Source of the DNA: Pontibacillus salicampi
GTDB lineage: Bacteria; Bacillota; Bacilli; Bacillales; BH030062
Assembly: GCF_042434395.1 (NCBI RefSeq)
Contig: NZ_JBHLTP010000003.1
Location: forward strand, 930,001 to 994,000
Direction: 5' to 3'
Length of the DNA: 64,000 nucleotides
Shown here: positions 1-8,439 of the stretch, one piece after another
Position numbering within the stretch: the first letter of the stretch is position 1
How the letters are laid out: the number at the start of each line of letters is the position of its first letter
The notes under the pieces: generated by a model
Told to the model about the DNA's origin: nothing
Seen by the model: only the letters and a program-made list of their open reading frames with translations
Database searches by the model: none
Translations under genes and position numbers: made by a program

Positions 1-1
1 T

Positions 2-1414
2 TCGTCACGTACTGTGGAACACCCTGGGTATGAAGAGGTCGTTCGTCAATTAGACTTATGTGACGACTTAACGAAAGATACGTTTCCAGAGCAACACATA
101 CGCGTTTTATATTTCGATCATTTAGTGGATACCGTGAAAGTAAATAAAGAAATTAAAGAGCTGATCAACCGACTCTCAAAGAATGATCTCGCGAAGCTAT
201 TTGAAAAAGATGAGTACGAGCAGGTACATCATGCAAGAGATGCTGTCAAAGCTGTAATGAATGGATTTGTGGTTATATTCACAGAAAAATTTGTTTATAA
301 ATATGATGCTTATGGTCCAAAAACGAGAGAGATATCTCAATCTGAAACAGAAGCTGTTATCACTGGTTCACATGAAGCGTTCGTAGAATCAAGCGAAACG
401 AATCTTTCGTTAGTGCGAAGAAGGCTTCGAACGCCCTCCTTGAAGGTGAAGAAATTGGAAGTAGGGGATTTGACCAAGTCAGCTGTATTTATTTTATATC
501 TTCAAGATATTGCAAATGAGAAAATTGTAGAGCAGCTGAAAGACCGCATTGCGTCCTTAAGATTGGATGCGATTGAGGATGGCCATATGCTTGTACAGTG
601 TATAGATGAACATCCCCATTCCATTTTTCCGCAATACTTCACTACAGAAAGACCTGATGTGATAGTTAGTAAATTAGTAGACGGCAAAATATGTGGAATT
701 GTGGATCATAGTCCTACCGCATTCAGTACACCGACTAACTTTTTTGAGTTTTTTGCATCTCCAGATGATAATAATCAGCGATGGATTATTAGTACATTTA
801 TTCTTTGGATGCGGTATATTGCGTTGTTTATTACATTAACGTTTACTGCTTTTTATGTTTCATTTACCACGTACCATTATGAAATGCTTCCTCAAGCACT
901 GCTTATGTCTATTGCAGAATCGCGGGATAAGGTACCATTTCCGCCTTTAGTAGAGGCTATACTGCTGGAGGGGACGATTGAATTGCTACGGGAGGCTGGA
1001 GTACGACTTCCATCAAAAATTGCTCAAACCATTGGTATTGTTGGTGGAATCGTAATAGGACAAGCGGCAGTGGAGGCAGGTCTTGTAAGTAATACGTTAA
1101 TTATTTCTGTAGCGATTTCCGCTATTGCGTCGTTTGTTATACCGAATTACATTCTCAGTGCTTCATTACGAATAGGGAGATTTTTATTTATTTTGCTAGC
1201 CGGATTGTTTGGAAATTTTGGGTTAGTAGTCGGACTAATATTGATGATTATTCATTTAGGATCCTTATCTAATATGGGTGCCCCTTACGTTAATCCGATT
1301 GCACCTCTCCATCCAAGGGATAGTTTGAGGATATTGCTGCGCATTCCGTATGCTTGGAATCATAAAAGACCAAGCCAGTCTAGCTCACCCCAACCCGATA
1401 AGAGGTCTAATTGA
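2..1414 (+). CDS. Spore germination receptor subunit A (GerA family), 5'-partial
   Basis: This is the A subunit of a GerA-type nutrient germinant receptor, which sits in the inner spore membrane and starts germination when it senses small molecules. About 250 N-terminal soluble residues are followed by a C-terminal membrane part with several hydrophobic helices beginning near nucleotide 780. The conserved region around PFPPLVEAILLE and the stretch near IAQTIGIVGGIVIGQAAVEAG are typical of GerA proteins. The reading frame stays open to the left edge of the window, and GTG at 14 has no ribosome binding site, so the true start probably lies outside. B and C subunit genes follow on the same strand, as in gerA/gerB/gerK operons. 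The germinant cannot be predicted. Confidence 0.9.
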   Translation, partial: SSRTVEHPGYEEVVRQLDLCDDLTKDTFPEQHIRVLYFDHLVDTVKVNKEIKELINRLSKNDLAKLFEKDEYEQVHHARDAVKAVMNGFVVIFTEKFVYKYDAYGPKTREISQSETEAVITGSHEAFVESSETNLSLVRRRLRTPSLKVKKLEVGDLTKSAVFILYLQDIANEKIVEQLKDRIASLRLDAIEDGHMLVQCIDEHPHSIFPQYFTTERPDVIVSKLVDGKICGIVDHSPTAFSTPTNFFEFFASPDDNNQRWIISTFILWMRYIALFITLTFTAFYVSFTTYHYEMLPQALLMSIAESRDKVPFPPLVEAILLEGTIELLREAGVRLPSKIAQTIGIVGGIVIGQAAVEAGLVSNTLIISVAISAIASFVIPNYILSASLRIGRFLFILLAGLFGNFGLVVGLILMIIHLGSLSNMGAPYVNPIAPLHPRDSLRILLRIPYAWNHKRPSQSSSPQPDKRSN

Positions 1415-1520
1415 TAGCCTTGACTAATACTCACACATTATTTTCTAACACCGCTTTCCTAACAGATGAAAGTGTAGCGCGTTTGGTAACAAATACAAAG
1501 GAAGAAGGAAGGGGCCGGGG

Positions 1521-2609
1521 ATGGTGAGAAAGGAAACGATACATCCTTTTCATTTATTTGTTTTAGTGTATATGATCCAATCAGGTGTTACCCTTTTTTC
1601 GCTTCCTCGAATGGTCGGGGAAGCGTATGGAATGAATGGATGGCTTGTTCTTTTTATTCATTATGGGATAGCCTCCTTCAATATTTATCTTATTTATCTC
1701 GTGTATAAAAAAGGAGAAGGTAACTCTCCGTTTCAACTACTGGAAAAGGCTCTTCCTAAGTGGCTATATGCTCCTTTCTATTGCTTCCTGGTTATAATGT
1801 GGGGCATTATTGCTATTACTATCGTTAGACAGTATATTTATATTCTTCAAATATTTTCGTTCCCTTCTACTTCATCGAATTGGTTTATAGTGTTGATGTT
1901 ATTGTTAGTCTTTGTTTTTGTCATACAAGGCTTTTACAGGATATCGCTTATCACTACTCTGCTATTTTATTTCTCCTTCTGGTTATTATTGATCGGTATC
2001 CCTATTTTCTCTGCATGGGATATACAGAATATGACAAAATTCTTTCTAGTCGGTGCCACGGATTCCACCGTCAGAAGCACACTTGAGGTGTACACTGGGT
2101 TTTTAGGATATGAACTTGTATTGCTATGGTTTCCGTATCTTGCTAAGGAAAGAAAGAATTTTAAGGCAATCTGGCTAGGGCATTCCTTTACCTTTTTTGT
2201 TTACTTATATGCCTGCATCGTAGCATTTGGATTTTATAGCTTTACTCAACTGCTGGATAATTTGTTTCCAACCCTTATCGCATTTCAGCACATCGAGCTG
2301 CCGTTTTTATCTCGTTTTGACAGCTTAATTTATGCAGGGTTTTTAGCTAAGGTTATGGTGACAGTTTCCCTCTATTTTTGGGCATCTGTACATATGGCAA
2401 AACGGCTGATGCCAGCATCCAATACGGTGTGGATATTACTGGCTATCCTAATCGTGTCCTATGTAGGGTCATTGCGGCTTGACAATATACGAAAAACAGT
2501 AGAGGTGCTCGGTATAGCAAGTATTTTCGATATTGCTACCGCTTTCTTACTACCAGTGTTGTTTTTGATATTCATAGCTATACAGAAAAGGAACAAGAAT
2601 AGGAGGTGA
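1521..2609 (+). CDS. Spore germination receptor subunit B (GerB/APC-like permease)
   Basis: This 362-residue, almost wholly hydrophobic protein has about ten predicted membrane helices and matches the GerB subunits. These belong to the amino acid-polyamine-organocation permease fold and are thought to form the germinant-binding part of the receptor. The N-terminus (IQSGVTLFSLPRMVGEAYG) is characteristic of the family. The ATG at 1521 is preceded by a GA-rich ribosome binding region. The gene lies 106 bases after gerA, and its stop overlaps the ribosome binding site of gerC, so the three genes are probably cotranscribed in the forespore. No truncation is evident. Confidence 0.9.
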   Translation: MVRKETIHPFHLFVLVYMIQSGVTLFSLPRMVGEAYGMNGWLVLFIHYGIASFNIYLIYLVYKKGEGNSPFQLLEKALPKWLYAPFYCFLVIMWGIIAITIVRQYIYILQIFSFPSTSSNWFIVLMLLLVFVFVIQGFYRISLITTLLFYFSFWLLLIGIPIFSAWDIQNMTKFFLVGATDSTVRSTLEVYTGFLGYELVLLWFPYLAKERKNFKAIWLGHSFTFFVYLYACIVAFGFYSFTQLLDNLFPTLIAFQHIELPFLSRFDSLIYAGFLAKVMVTVSLYFWASVHMAKRLMPASNTVWILLAILIVSYVGSLRLDNIRKTVEVLGIASIFDIATAFLLPVLFLIFIAIQKRNKNRR

Positions 2610-2614
2610 TTAGT

Positions 2615-3718
2615 ATGAAAAGATGGATATACTTTCTAAGTGTCCTTCTTCTGATGGGTTGTTCAGATACGCATATTGTAGAGGATGTCGGCTTCATTAA
2701 CTCGATGGCACTGGATGTTCCTGAGGATGAGGAGCAGAAGAATAAAATATTAGTTACTGCTTCCATTCCGCAAATAAACACAAGAACGGAAAATGAGCGA
2801 GAAGTACTTTCTGCCGTTGCCAATAGTGATAAGGAAGCGATGATGGAGCTATCGAGCGCTTCTAATCGACAACTATTGAATGGAAAAATGGAGCTGCTGT
2901 TATTTGGAGAAGGATTTGCGGAGGGGGGTATAGATAACAATATTAAAACCTTTAGCCGAGATCCGAAATTTTCAGGTGCTATTCATGTCGTTGTGGCAGA
3001 AGGGCAGGCCAAGAGCGTTCTGGAGCCAATGATGCCTAATAAAGAAAACCCTAGTATCTATCTTGAAGAGCTAATAGAGAAGGAGATCAGAGCCAATACA
3101 GCAATAAAAACCGATTTACATGATTTTCTTCGCGACCTACATGATAAAGGCAAGGATCCGGTAACAGCATTGGTCACACTTCGGGATGATGAGCCAATGA
3201 TTAATGGAATTGCATTATTTCAAAATGAGAAGATGGTCGATACAATGCCATTATCGCTCGTTCGTTATTATATGTTCTTAGCAGGCTTCTTTAGTGCTGG
3301 TTCTCTTGGGTTTGAACACGAGGACCACGGAGAAAAAGCACCTCTAACGTTTAACTGCATTCGAAATGATCGGAGAATAACTGTAGATTACACCAATATA
3401 GACGACATAAAGGTGACGGTTCACTTGACCGTTAAAGGCTCGTTGCTTGAGTACAATGGTGATATGGATATGAGTGATAACAAGGATCAAACTGCGTTAG
3501 AAAAAATCATCGAAGAACACATTACTCAAATCGGGGATGGTATCATAGCGACGTTACAGGAGCAGCAAGTAGATCCAATTGGGATTGGGAAGCATGTCCG
3601 CAACCATATAGATTATCAAACCTGGCAGGAGATGAACTGGCGGGAAGATGTGTATCCGAATGTTGATGTAGAGATTAAAACGGATGTAACCATAAAGGAC
3701 ATTGGAGTAACGAAATAG
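2615..3718 (+). CDS. Spore germination receptor subunit C (GerC lipoprotein)
   Basis: This 367-residue protein is the lipoprotein subunit of the germinant receptor. ATG 2615 is chosen because AGGAGG at 2601-2606 sits eight bases upstream; the in-frame GTG at 2606 overlaps that ribosome binding site. The signal peptide ends in a lipobox with the acylated cysteine at residue 16 (LLLMGC). The first mature residues (VEDVGFINSMALD) and the later segments resemble the Ger(x)C family, which is needed for receptor assembly and is exposed at the outer face of the inner spore membrane. It completes an ordinary A-B-C operon. Confidence 0.9.
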   Translation: MKRWIYFLSVLLLMGCSDTHIVEDVGFINSMALDVPEDEEQKNKILVTASIPQINTRTENEREVLSAVANSDKEAMMELSSASNRQLLNGKMELLLFGEGFAEGGIDNNIKTFSRDPKFSGAIHVVVAEGQAKSVLEPMMPNKENPSIYLEELIEKEIRANTAIKTDLHDFLRDLHDKGKDPVTALVTLRDDEPMINGIALFQNEKMVDTMPLSLVRYYMFLAGFFSAGSLGFEHEDHGEKAPLTFNCIRNDRRITVDYTNIDDIKVTVHLTVKGSLLEYNGDMDMSDNKDQTALEKIIEEHITQIGDGIIATLQEQQVDPIGIGKHVRNHIDYQTWQEMNWREDVYPNVDVEIKTDVTIKDIGVTK

Positions 3719-3742
3719 CTTTCTACTTTTTCAGATTATTTG

Positions 3743-3748
3743 TATAAT
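3743..3748 (+). promoter_or_regulatory. Putative -10 element for the carboxypeptidase gene
   Basis: TATAAT preceded by TG lies in the short gap between gerC and the M32 peptidase gene. No convincing -35 is visible, so this is a tentative extended -10 call that would separate the peptidase gene from the germination operon. Confidence 0.35.
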
Positions 3749-3785
3749 ATAATAGGGAAAAGCAAGTATTAGAGGAGGAGACCAT

Positions 3786-5291
3786 ATGGGGAAACAATGG
3801 AATAGAGCAGAGCAAGCGTTTATGGATTACACTAAGGTAATGAGCCAGTACGAAGAGGCGATTAGCCTAATGCATTGGGATCTTCGGACAGGAGCACCTA
3901 AAAAAGGGGTAGAAGGTCGCTCGGATGTCATAGCTACATTGTCACAGCAGGTTCATGAGATGGCTACCTCTGAAACGATGAAACAGTACATACAGACCTT
4001 AAAGGGGAACACAGATGACCCAATTATCCAGAAATCAGTAGAGGAATGTGAAAGAAATTACGAGCAATCTTCTAAAATTCCATCTGAGGAGTATAAGGAG
4101 TATGTAGCCCTTCAATCCAAATCAGAATCCATTTGGGAAGAGGCTAAAGAGAATAACGATTTTGAACTGTATAGACCTTACTTAGAAAAAATGGTGGAGT
4201 ATAATAAACGATTTGCTGCATATTGGGGATATGAAGGTCACATTTATAATGCTCTACTAGATAACTTCGAACCGGGTGTTACAGTGGACGTGCTGGATAA
4301 TGTTTTTCCGAAGGTTAGAAAAGCATTGACGGATCTTCTCCAAAAAATAACACAATCAAATGTAGAGGTAGATCCATCTGTATTGACGGGACATTTTCCT
4401 AAAGACAAACAGCAATCGTTCAGCCTGGAAATTTTAAAACGAATGGGATATGATTTTGACGGTGGAAGATTGGATGAAACCGTACATCCTTTTGCCATTG
4501 ACTTAAACCCTGGAGACGTTAGAGTAACGACTAAGTATGATGAAGCAGACTTTAGAACAGCTGTATTTGGCACAATTCATGAAGGGGGTCATGCCCTATA
4601 TGAGCAAAACGTGGATACAGAGTTGGCGTACACGCCTGTAGCCAGTGGAACGTCAATGGGGATACATGAATCGCAGTCCTTATTCTGGGAAAATTTCGTA
4701 GCTAGAAGTAAAGCATTCTGGAATAACCATTTTGATTTGTTTCTTTCTAATGCTCCAACATCATTTCAACATGTTGATTTTACATCCTTTTTCCACGCAG
4801 TAAATGAAGTGAAGCCATCTTTAATCCGCATAGAAGCAGATGAGCTGACATACTGCTTGCATATAATGGTCCGCTATGAATTAGAGAAAGCACTAATAAA
4901 TAGTGAGATTGAAGTAAAGGATCTGCCTGAGCTTTGGAATGATAAAATGGAAGAATATCTAGGGATACGCCCGACAACTAATCAAGAGGGTATTTTACAG
5001 GATGTTCATTGGGCTGGCGGTGCATTTGGTTATTTCCCATCCTATGCACTTGGATATATGTACGCGGCACAATTGCATCATGCCATGCAGCAGCAATTAG
5101 ATGTAGATGCATTGGTTGCTCAAGGCACCTTCGATCCAATTAGACAATGGCTCACCAACAATGTGCATCAATATGGTAAAATGAAAAAGCCATTAGAAAT
5201 CTTAAATGATGCAACAGGGGAGAGCTTAAACCCAGATTATTTAGTACACTATTTAACAGAGAAATACAAGAAGATTTATCTATATGAATGA
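3786..5291 (+). CDS. Metallocarboxypeptidase, M32 family
   Basis: This 501-residue cytoplasmic zinc carboxypeptidase releases C-terminal amino acids from peptides. The zinc motif HEGGH lies at residues 265-269, and the third-ligand region HESQS has its glutamate at residue 295, both diagnostic of family M32 (Thermus carboxypeptidase Taq, B. subtilis YpwA). No signal peptide is present. The length matches the family. AGGAGGAG just upstream supports ATG 3786. It is followed by a small membrane-peptide gene that starts inside its last codons. Its role is probably general peptide turnover. Confidence 0.92.
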   Translation: MGKQWNRAEQAFMDYTKVMSQYEEAISLMHWDLRTGAPKKGVEGRSDVIATLSQQVHEMATSETMKQYIQTLKGNTDDPIIQKSVEECERNYEQSSKIPSEEYKEYVALQSKSESIWEEAKENNDFELYRPYLEKMVEYNKRFAAYWGYEGHIYNALLDNFEPGVTVDVLDNVFPKVRKALTDLLQKITQSNVEVDPSVLTGHFPKDKQQSFSLEILKRMGYDFDGGRLDETVHPFAIDLNPGDVRVTTKYDEADFRTAVFGTIHEGGHALYEQNVDTELAYTPVASGTSMGIHESQSLFWENFVARSKAFWNNHFDLFLSNAPTSFQHVDFTSFFHAVNEVKPSLIRIEADELTYCLHIMVRYELEKALINSEIEVKDLPELWNDKMEEYLGIRPTTNQEGILQDVHWAGGAFGYFPSYALGYMYAAQLHHAMQQQLDVDALVAQGTFDPIRQWLTNNVHQYGKMKKPLEILNDATGESLNPDYLVHYLTEKYKKIYLYE

Positions 5292-5436
5292 AGCAGGTGA
5301 CAGCATGATCCCTTCTAAATTCAGGGAATTTTATGATGAAAAATCATCTGAAAAGGAACTATTGATATACTTTTGGTTATTTGCACTCGTCATTGTTTTA
5401 CTTAGTATGGCAGTCGTGTATTACTTACTATTTTAA
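5284..5436 (+). CDS. Small single-pass membrane peptide (50 aa)
   Basis: A 50-codon frame starts at ATG 5284, overlapping the end of the carboxypeptidase gene by eight bases; an internal ATG at 5305 is an alternative start. The N-terminal half is charged (FREFYDEKSSEKE) and the C-terminal half is one hydrophobic helix ending the protein (YFWLFALVIVLLSMAVVYYL). It is directly followed by a strong terminator, so it is the last gene of the peptidase transcript. I do not recognise a family. The overlap, topology and position favour a real gene, but the ribosome binding site is weak. Confidence 0.5.
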   Translation: MNEAGDSMIPSKFREFYDEKSSEKELLIYFWLFALVIVLLSMAVVYYLLF

Positions 5437-5477
5437 TACATGAGCAAGAATTAAGTTTCGGCTCATTCGAAGGCTAA

Positions 5478-5515
5478 GCATGCAGAGAGACTACAGTTTC
5501 TCTGTATGCTTTTTT
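5478..5515 (+). terminator. Rho-independent terminator
   Basis: An 11-base stem (GCATGCAGAGA with TCTCTGTATGC, one G-U pair) closes a short loop and is followed by six T residues. It ends the carboxypeptidase/small peptide transcript. Confidence 0.85.
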
Positions 5516-5876
5516 ATTGCAGTAAGGAGTTGAATTTTACTCTGTTTATTTCCTGATAACTAGTTATTATTTCTATGGTACTCTAAAAACTGAAAAAGAA
5601 GCAGTAGAGGTAATAGATACGTAAAAATATTTTAGAATAATATTCTCCCATAACGTTTAAAAAATGCTAATAGTGGTATTTCACCAGTGTACAATTTCTT
5701 TGTAATAACGGAAGCGTACCAATTTTTAATATATAAATCACCTAGAATCTATGTTGTTTATTTTATTGATGACAGGGTAAGTCCATTTACATATTAAACA
5801 ATGATTATTGCTTTTCTTCTATACCATTAACATGGGAAGTTGTACACGTTGCTTTAAAGAAAGGAGGGAGTTCTTT
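5516..5876. other. AT-rich intergenic stretch
   Basis: About 360 bases without a credible gene separate the carboxypeptidase transcript from the tandem paralogue pair. The stretch is AT-rich and contains an imperfect AATATT-type palindrome near 5627-5645. It presumably carries the promoter of the following genes, but I cannot place a confident -35/-10 pair. Confidence 0.5.
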
Positions 5877-7025
5877 ATGGAGAAAATTACGATCGGACTT
5901 ATATCTGCTCCAGAGCTGCCAACAGATGTAGCCAGAAAGCTGCTCCATGAATTACCTGGAGAACTACATAACAACATCGAGAAGTCCGCTTCTTTTTCTA
6001 TTGAACTAGAAATTGATCCTCTTGTAGGAGCTGCCGAAAATGTTGATGATACTATTAAGGGAGCTTTGAAACGGAAAAAGGACCAAGCATGGGACTTCGT
6101 CATTTGCCTAACAGACCTCCCTATTTTTTCTGGTAAAGATGTGGTGGTTGCGGACGCCAGCATTTCCGATGGTTTTGCTCAAATATCCGTACCAGCTTTT
6201 GGATCATTACCAATCCGTAAAAGAGTAAGAAACGGTATTGTCCAAATGGTTAAAGAGTTATATGAACCAAAAGCCAAAAACGAAATCACAAAACGAAAAG
6301 ATTTATTCCAACGACAATTCCCTTTTTCTACTTTAAAAAGAAAAACACCTGGAAACCATGAAGACAATGTGGATGTTCGCTTTGTAATCAGCCCAAGATA
6401 TACAGGGAAAATCAGACTTGTATCTGGGATGACGCTAGCCAATAGGCCGTGGACAGCACTTGGCTCCTTTCAAAAGGTATTAGCTTTGGCATTTGCAACT
6501 GGCTCCTATATATCTATCTTTAAAACACCTTGGCAGTTAAGTGTAGCGTATTCACTTGAACGGTTTGTGATGTTAATGGTAGTGGCGTTGTTAAGTATGA
6601 TTGCGTGGGTTATATTTGCCCATGATCTATGGGAGAAGCCAACAACTAAAGGAGATAAGCGGCTGAGAAGGCTTTATAATCGGACGACCTTTTTAACACT
6701 GGGCGTCACTGTGCTTATGAATTATTTCGTGCTGGCCGGCATGTTCTTAGGGGCCATTGCAATTTTTGTTTCCCCTGAATTATTTCAAGCATTTACTGGC
6801 TTGGAGGAACAGCCTGATATAGGATATTACCTTCAGCTCGCCTGGCTGGTTACATCACTCGGAACTCTGACAGGAGCAATTGGCGCTGGTTTAGAAAATG
6901 AGTCCGTTATTAAAGATATCACGTATGGATATCGTCAGAAAAGGCGAAGTAATGAGATACAAGAAGGGGAAATCGAAGCAAGAGATCAATATGTATATGA
7001 TAGAAATAAACAAGGAAGCAATTAG
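5877..7025 (+). CDS. Conserved membrane protein, tandem paralogue 1 (382 aa)
   Basis: ATG 5877 is preceded by AAAGGAGGG, which decides the start. The N-terminal ~130 residues look like a soluble alpha/beta domain (ITIGLISAPELP, IDPLVGAAENV, WDFVICLTDLPIF). A basic linker leads to a conserved block (RLVSGMTLANRPW, ALAFATGSYISIF) and about four membrane helices from roughly residue 200 onward. The C-terminus is conserved with its neighbour (GAGLENESVIKDITYGYRQ). I do not recognise an experimentally defined function; some relatives may be labelled as folate dehydrogenases, but no folate-binding motif is visible. The next gene encodes a paralogue of exactly the same length. Confidence 0.85.
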   Translation: MEKITIGLISAPELPTDVARKLLHELPGELHNNIEKSASFSIELEIDPLVGAAENVDDTIKGALKRKKDQAWDFVICLTDLPIFSGKDVVVADASISDGFAQISVPAFGSLPIRKRVRNGIVQMVKELYEPKAKNEITKRKDLFQRQFPFSTLKRKTPGNHEDNVDVRFVISPRYTGKIRLVSGMTLANRPWTALGSFQKVLALAFATGSYISIFKTPWQLSVAYSLERFVMLMVVALLSMIAWVIFAHDLWEKPTTKGDKRLRRLYNRTTFLTLGVTVLMNYFVLAGMFLGAIAIFVSPELFQAFTGLEEQPDIGYYLQLAWLVTSLGTLTGAIGAGLENESVIKDITYGYRQKRRSNEIQEGEIEARDQYVYDRNKQGSN

Positions 7026-7056
7026 GTCACAGAACAGTTCAGCAGGGGGGATAGCT

Positions 7057-8205
7057 ATGAAGACAGTTACCATAGGAATAATTCCAGCACCAGAGCTTCC
7101 TAGCGAAATTGCAGAGAAGCTGATTCATAAACTACCACAAGAATTTAATGCAACCATTGACCAGGAAACGACATTTGATATTGCATTATCCATTGACCCT
7201 TTAACCGGGGCAGCTGAAAATGTGGAGGAAATACTTCATAAAGCAGATGATTTAAAAAAGAAAAAGGAATGGGACTACGCCATATGTCTAACAGACTTAC
7301 CGATATTTTATGAGGAGGATGTCGTAGCTGCTGATATAAGCGTGGCTCAAAAGGTCGCACAAATATCCATTCCGGCTTTTGGTACTATGCCAGTCAAGCA
7401 TCGTATTAAGAAGGCAATCATTCAAGTGATGGGGGAGATGTATTTTCAAACTTCACCTCAAGAGGAAGCATATGGCATGAAGGAAGGAGCGAAATCTCCT
7501 AACCTAAATCGCAAGCCGTTTCAATTGTTAAAGAAGCAATTCCCTATTTCACCTGTCAGAAGGATAGAGCCATCTGAACAAACAAATCAAGCTATTGATA
7601 TTCGGTTCATCGTTATTCCGCGAATCAATGGGAAAATGAGAATCTTACTTGGGATGGCGCACGCAAATCGTCCCTGGGGCATCATGCCCTCCTTTAAAAA
7701 AATCATCGCTTTAGCCTTTGCAACCGGAGCCTTTGGTTTAATATTTCCAACCCTCTGGCAGTTAAGCCATTTATTCACAACCCTTCGACTGATTATTCTA
7801 ACCATTATTGCAATTAGTGGCATGGTGGTATGGGTAATGATGGCTCATAACCTTTGGGAGAAGCCAGGATATCGAAATAAGCAGAGGCTTAGGAGGTTGT
7901 ACAATATCGCAACGGTCATTACATTAACAGCTGCCGTTTCTATGTATTATGCTGTACTCTTCACCTTATTTTTTATAGCAGTAGCTGTATTTATACCTCC
8001 TGAATCATTCAAAGAATCAGCATATCTTACAGAACCTGCTAATATTAATCATTACTTGCGATTATCCTGGCTAGCAACCTCAATATCTACGATTGCTGGA
8101 GCGCTTGGTGCAGGTCTAGAGAATGAAGAACTCGTGCGTAATATAACGTATGGCTATCGCCAACAAAGAAGGTACAAGGAATTAGAGCAATACGATGGTT
8201 CTTAA
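7057..8205 (+). CDS. Conserved membrane protein, tandem paralogue 2 (382 aa)
   Basis: This second copy of the preceding protein begins 31 bases after it, and both are 382 residues long. ATG 7057 follows a GGGGG-rich ribosome binding site; the longer frame to 6898 overlaps the previous gene and is not needed. Shared blocks are the N-terminal TIGIIPAPELP, SIDPLTGAAENV, WDYAICLTDLPIF, GMAHANRPWG and the C-terminal GALGAGLENEELVRNITYGYRQQ. Domain order is the same: soluble N-terminal domain, basic linker, four membrane helices. The duplication is old, because the sequences have clearly diverged. The function is unknown, but the two products may form a hetero-oligomer. Confidence 0.85.
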   Translation: MKTVTIGIIPAPELPSEIAEKLIHKLPQEFNATIDQETTFDIALSIDPLTGAAENVEEILHKADDLKKKKEWDYAICLTDLPIFYEEDVVAADISVAQKVAQISIPAFGTMPVKHRIKKAIIQVMGEMYFQTSPQEEAYGMKEGAKSPNLNRKPFQLLKKQFPISPVRRIEPSEQTNQAIDIRFIVIPRINGKMRILLGMAHANRPWGIMPSFKKIIALAFATGAFGLIFPTLWQLSHLFTTLRLIILTIIAISGMVVWVMMAHNLWEKPGYRNKQRLRRLYNIATVITLTAAVSMYYAVLFTLFFIAVAVFIPPESFKESAYLTEPANINHYLRLSWLATSISTIAGALGAGLENEELVRNITYGYRQQRRYKELEQYDGS

Positions 8206-8318
8206 TTTCCACTTTGTAAGCAGACACAGAATAACGAAAGCCCTCATGTATTGGTACCCTTCGTGCTAAAAGGAAGGGATTTATGAAAATTTGCTGCTCT
8301 GTACTTTCCCGACAGCTA

Positions 8319-8350
8319 AAGAACCTCTTCCTTGGAAGGGGTTTTTCCTG
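8319..8350 (+). terminator. Rho-independent terminator
   Basis: AACCTCTTCC pairs with GGAAGGGGTT (one G-U pair), followed by a T run. It follows the paralogue pair and precedes the next membrane protein gene, so that gene probably has its own promoter. Confidence 0.75.
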
Positions 8351-8439
8351 TCATAAGCTTTACAAAGGACTAGCAATATTATTTTGTGTTATTGTAGGAG
8401 AGGTAAACGTCTTAACGAGATCAAATAGGAGCGAAACTA

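Noticed and set aside
1426..1523. Short TTG-started frame between gerA and gerB running into the gerB start
   Set aside because: No ribosome binding site and no recognisable content; better explained as untranslated spacer.
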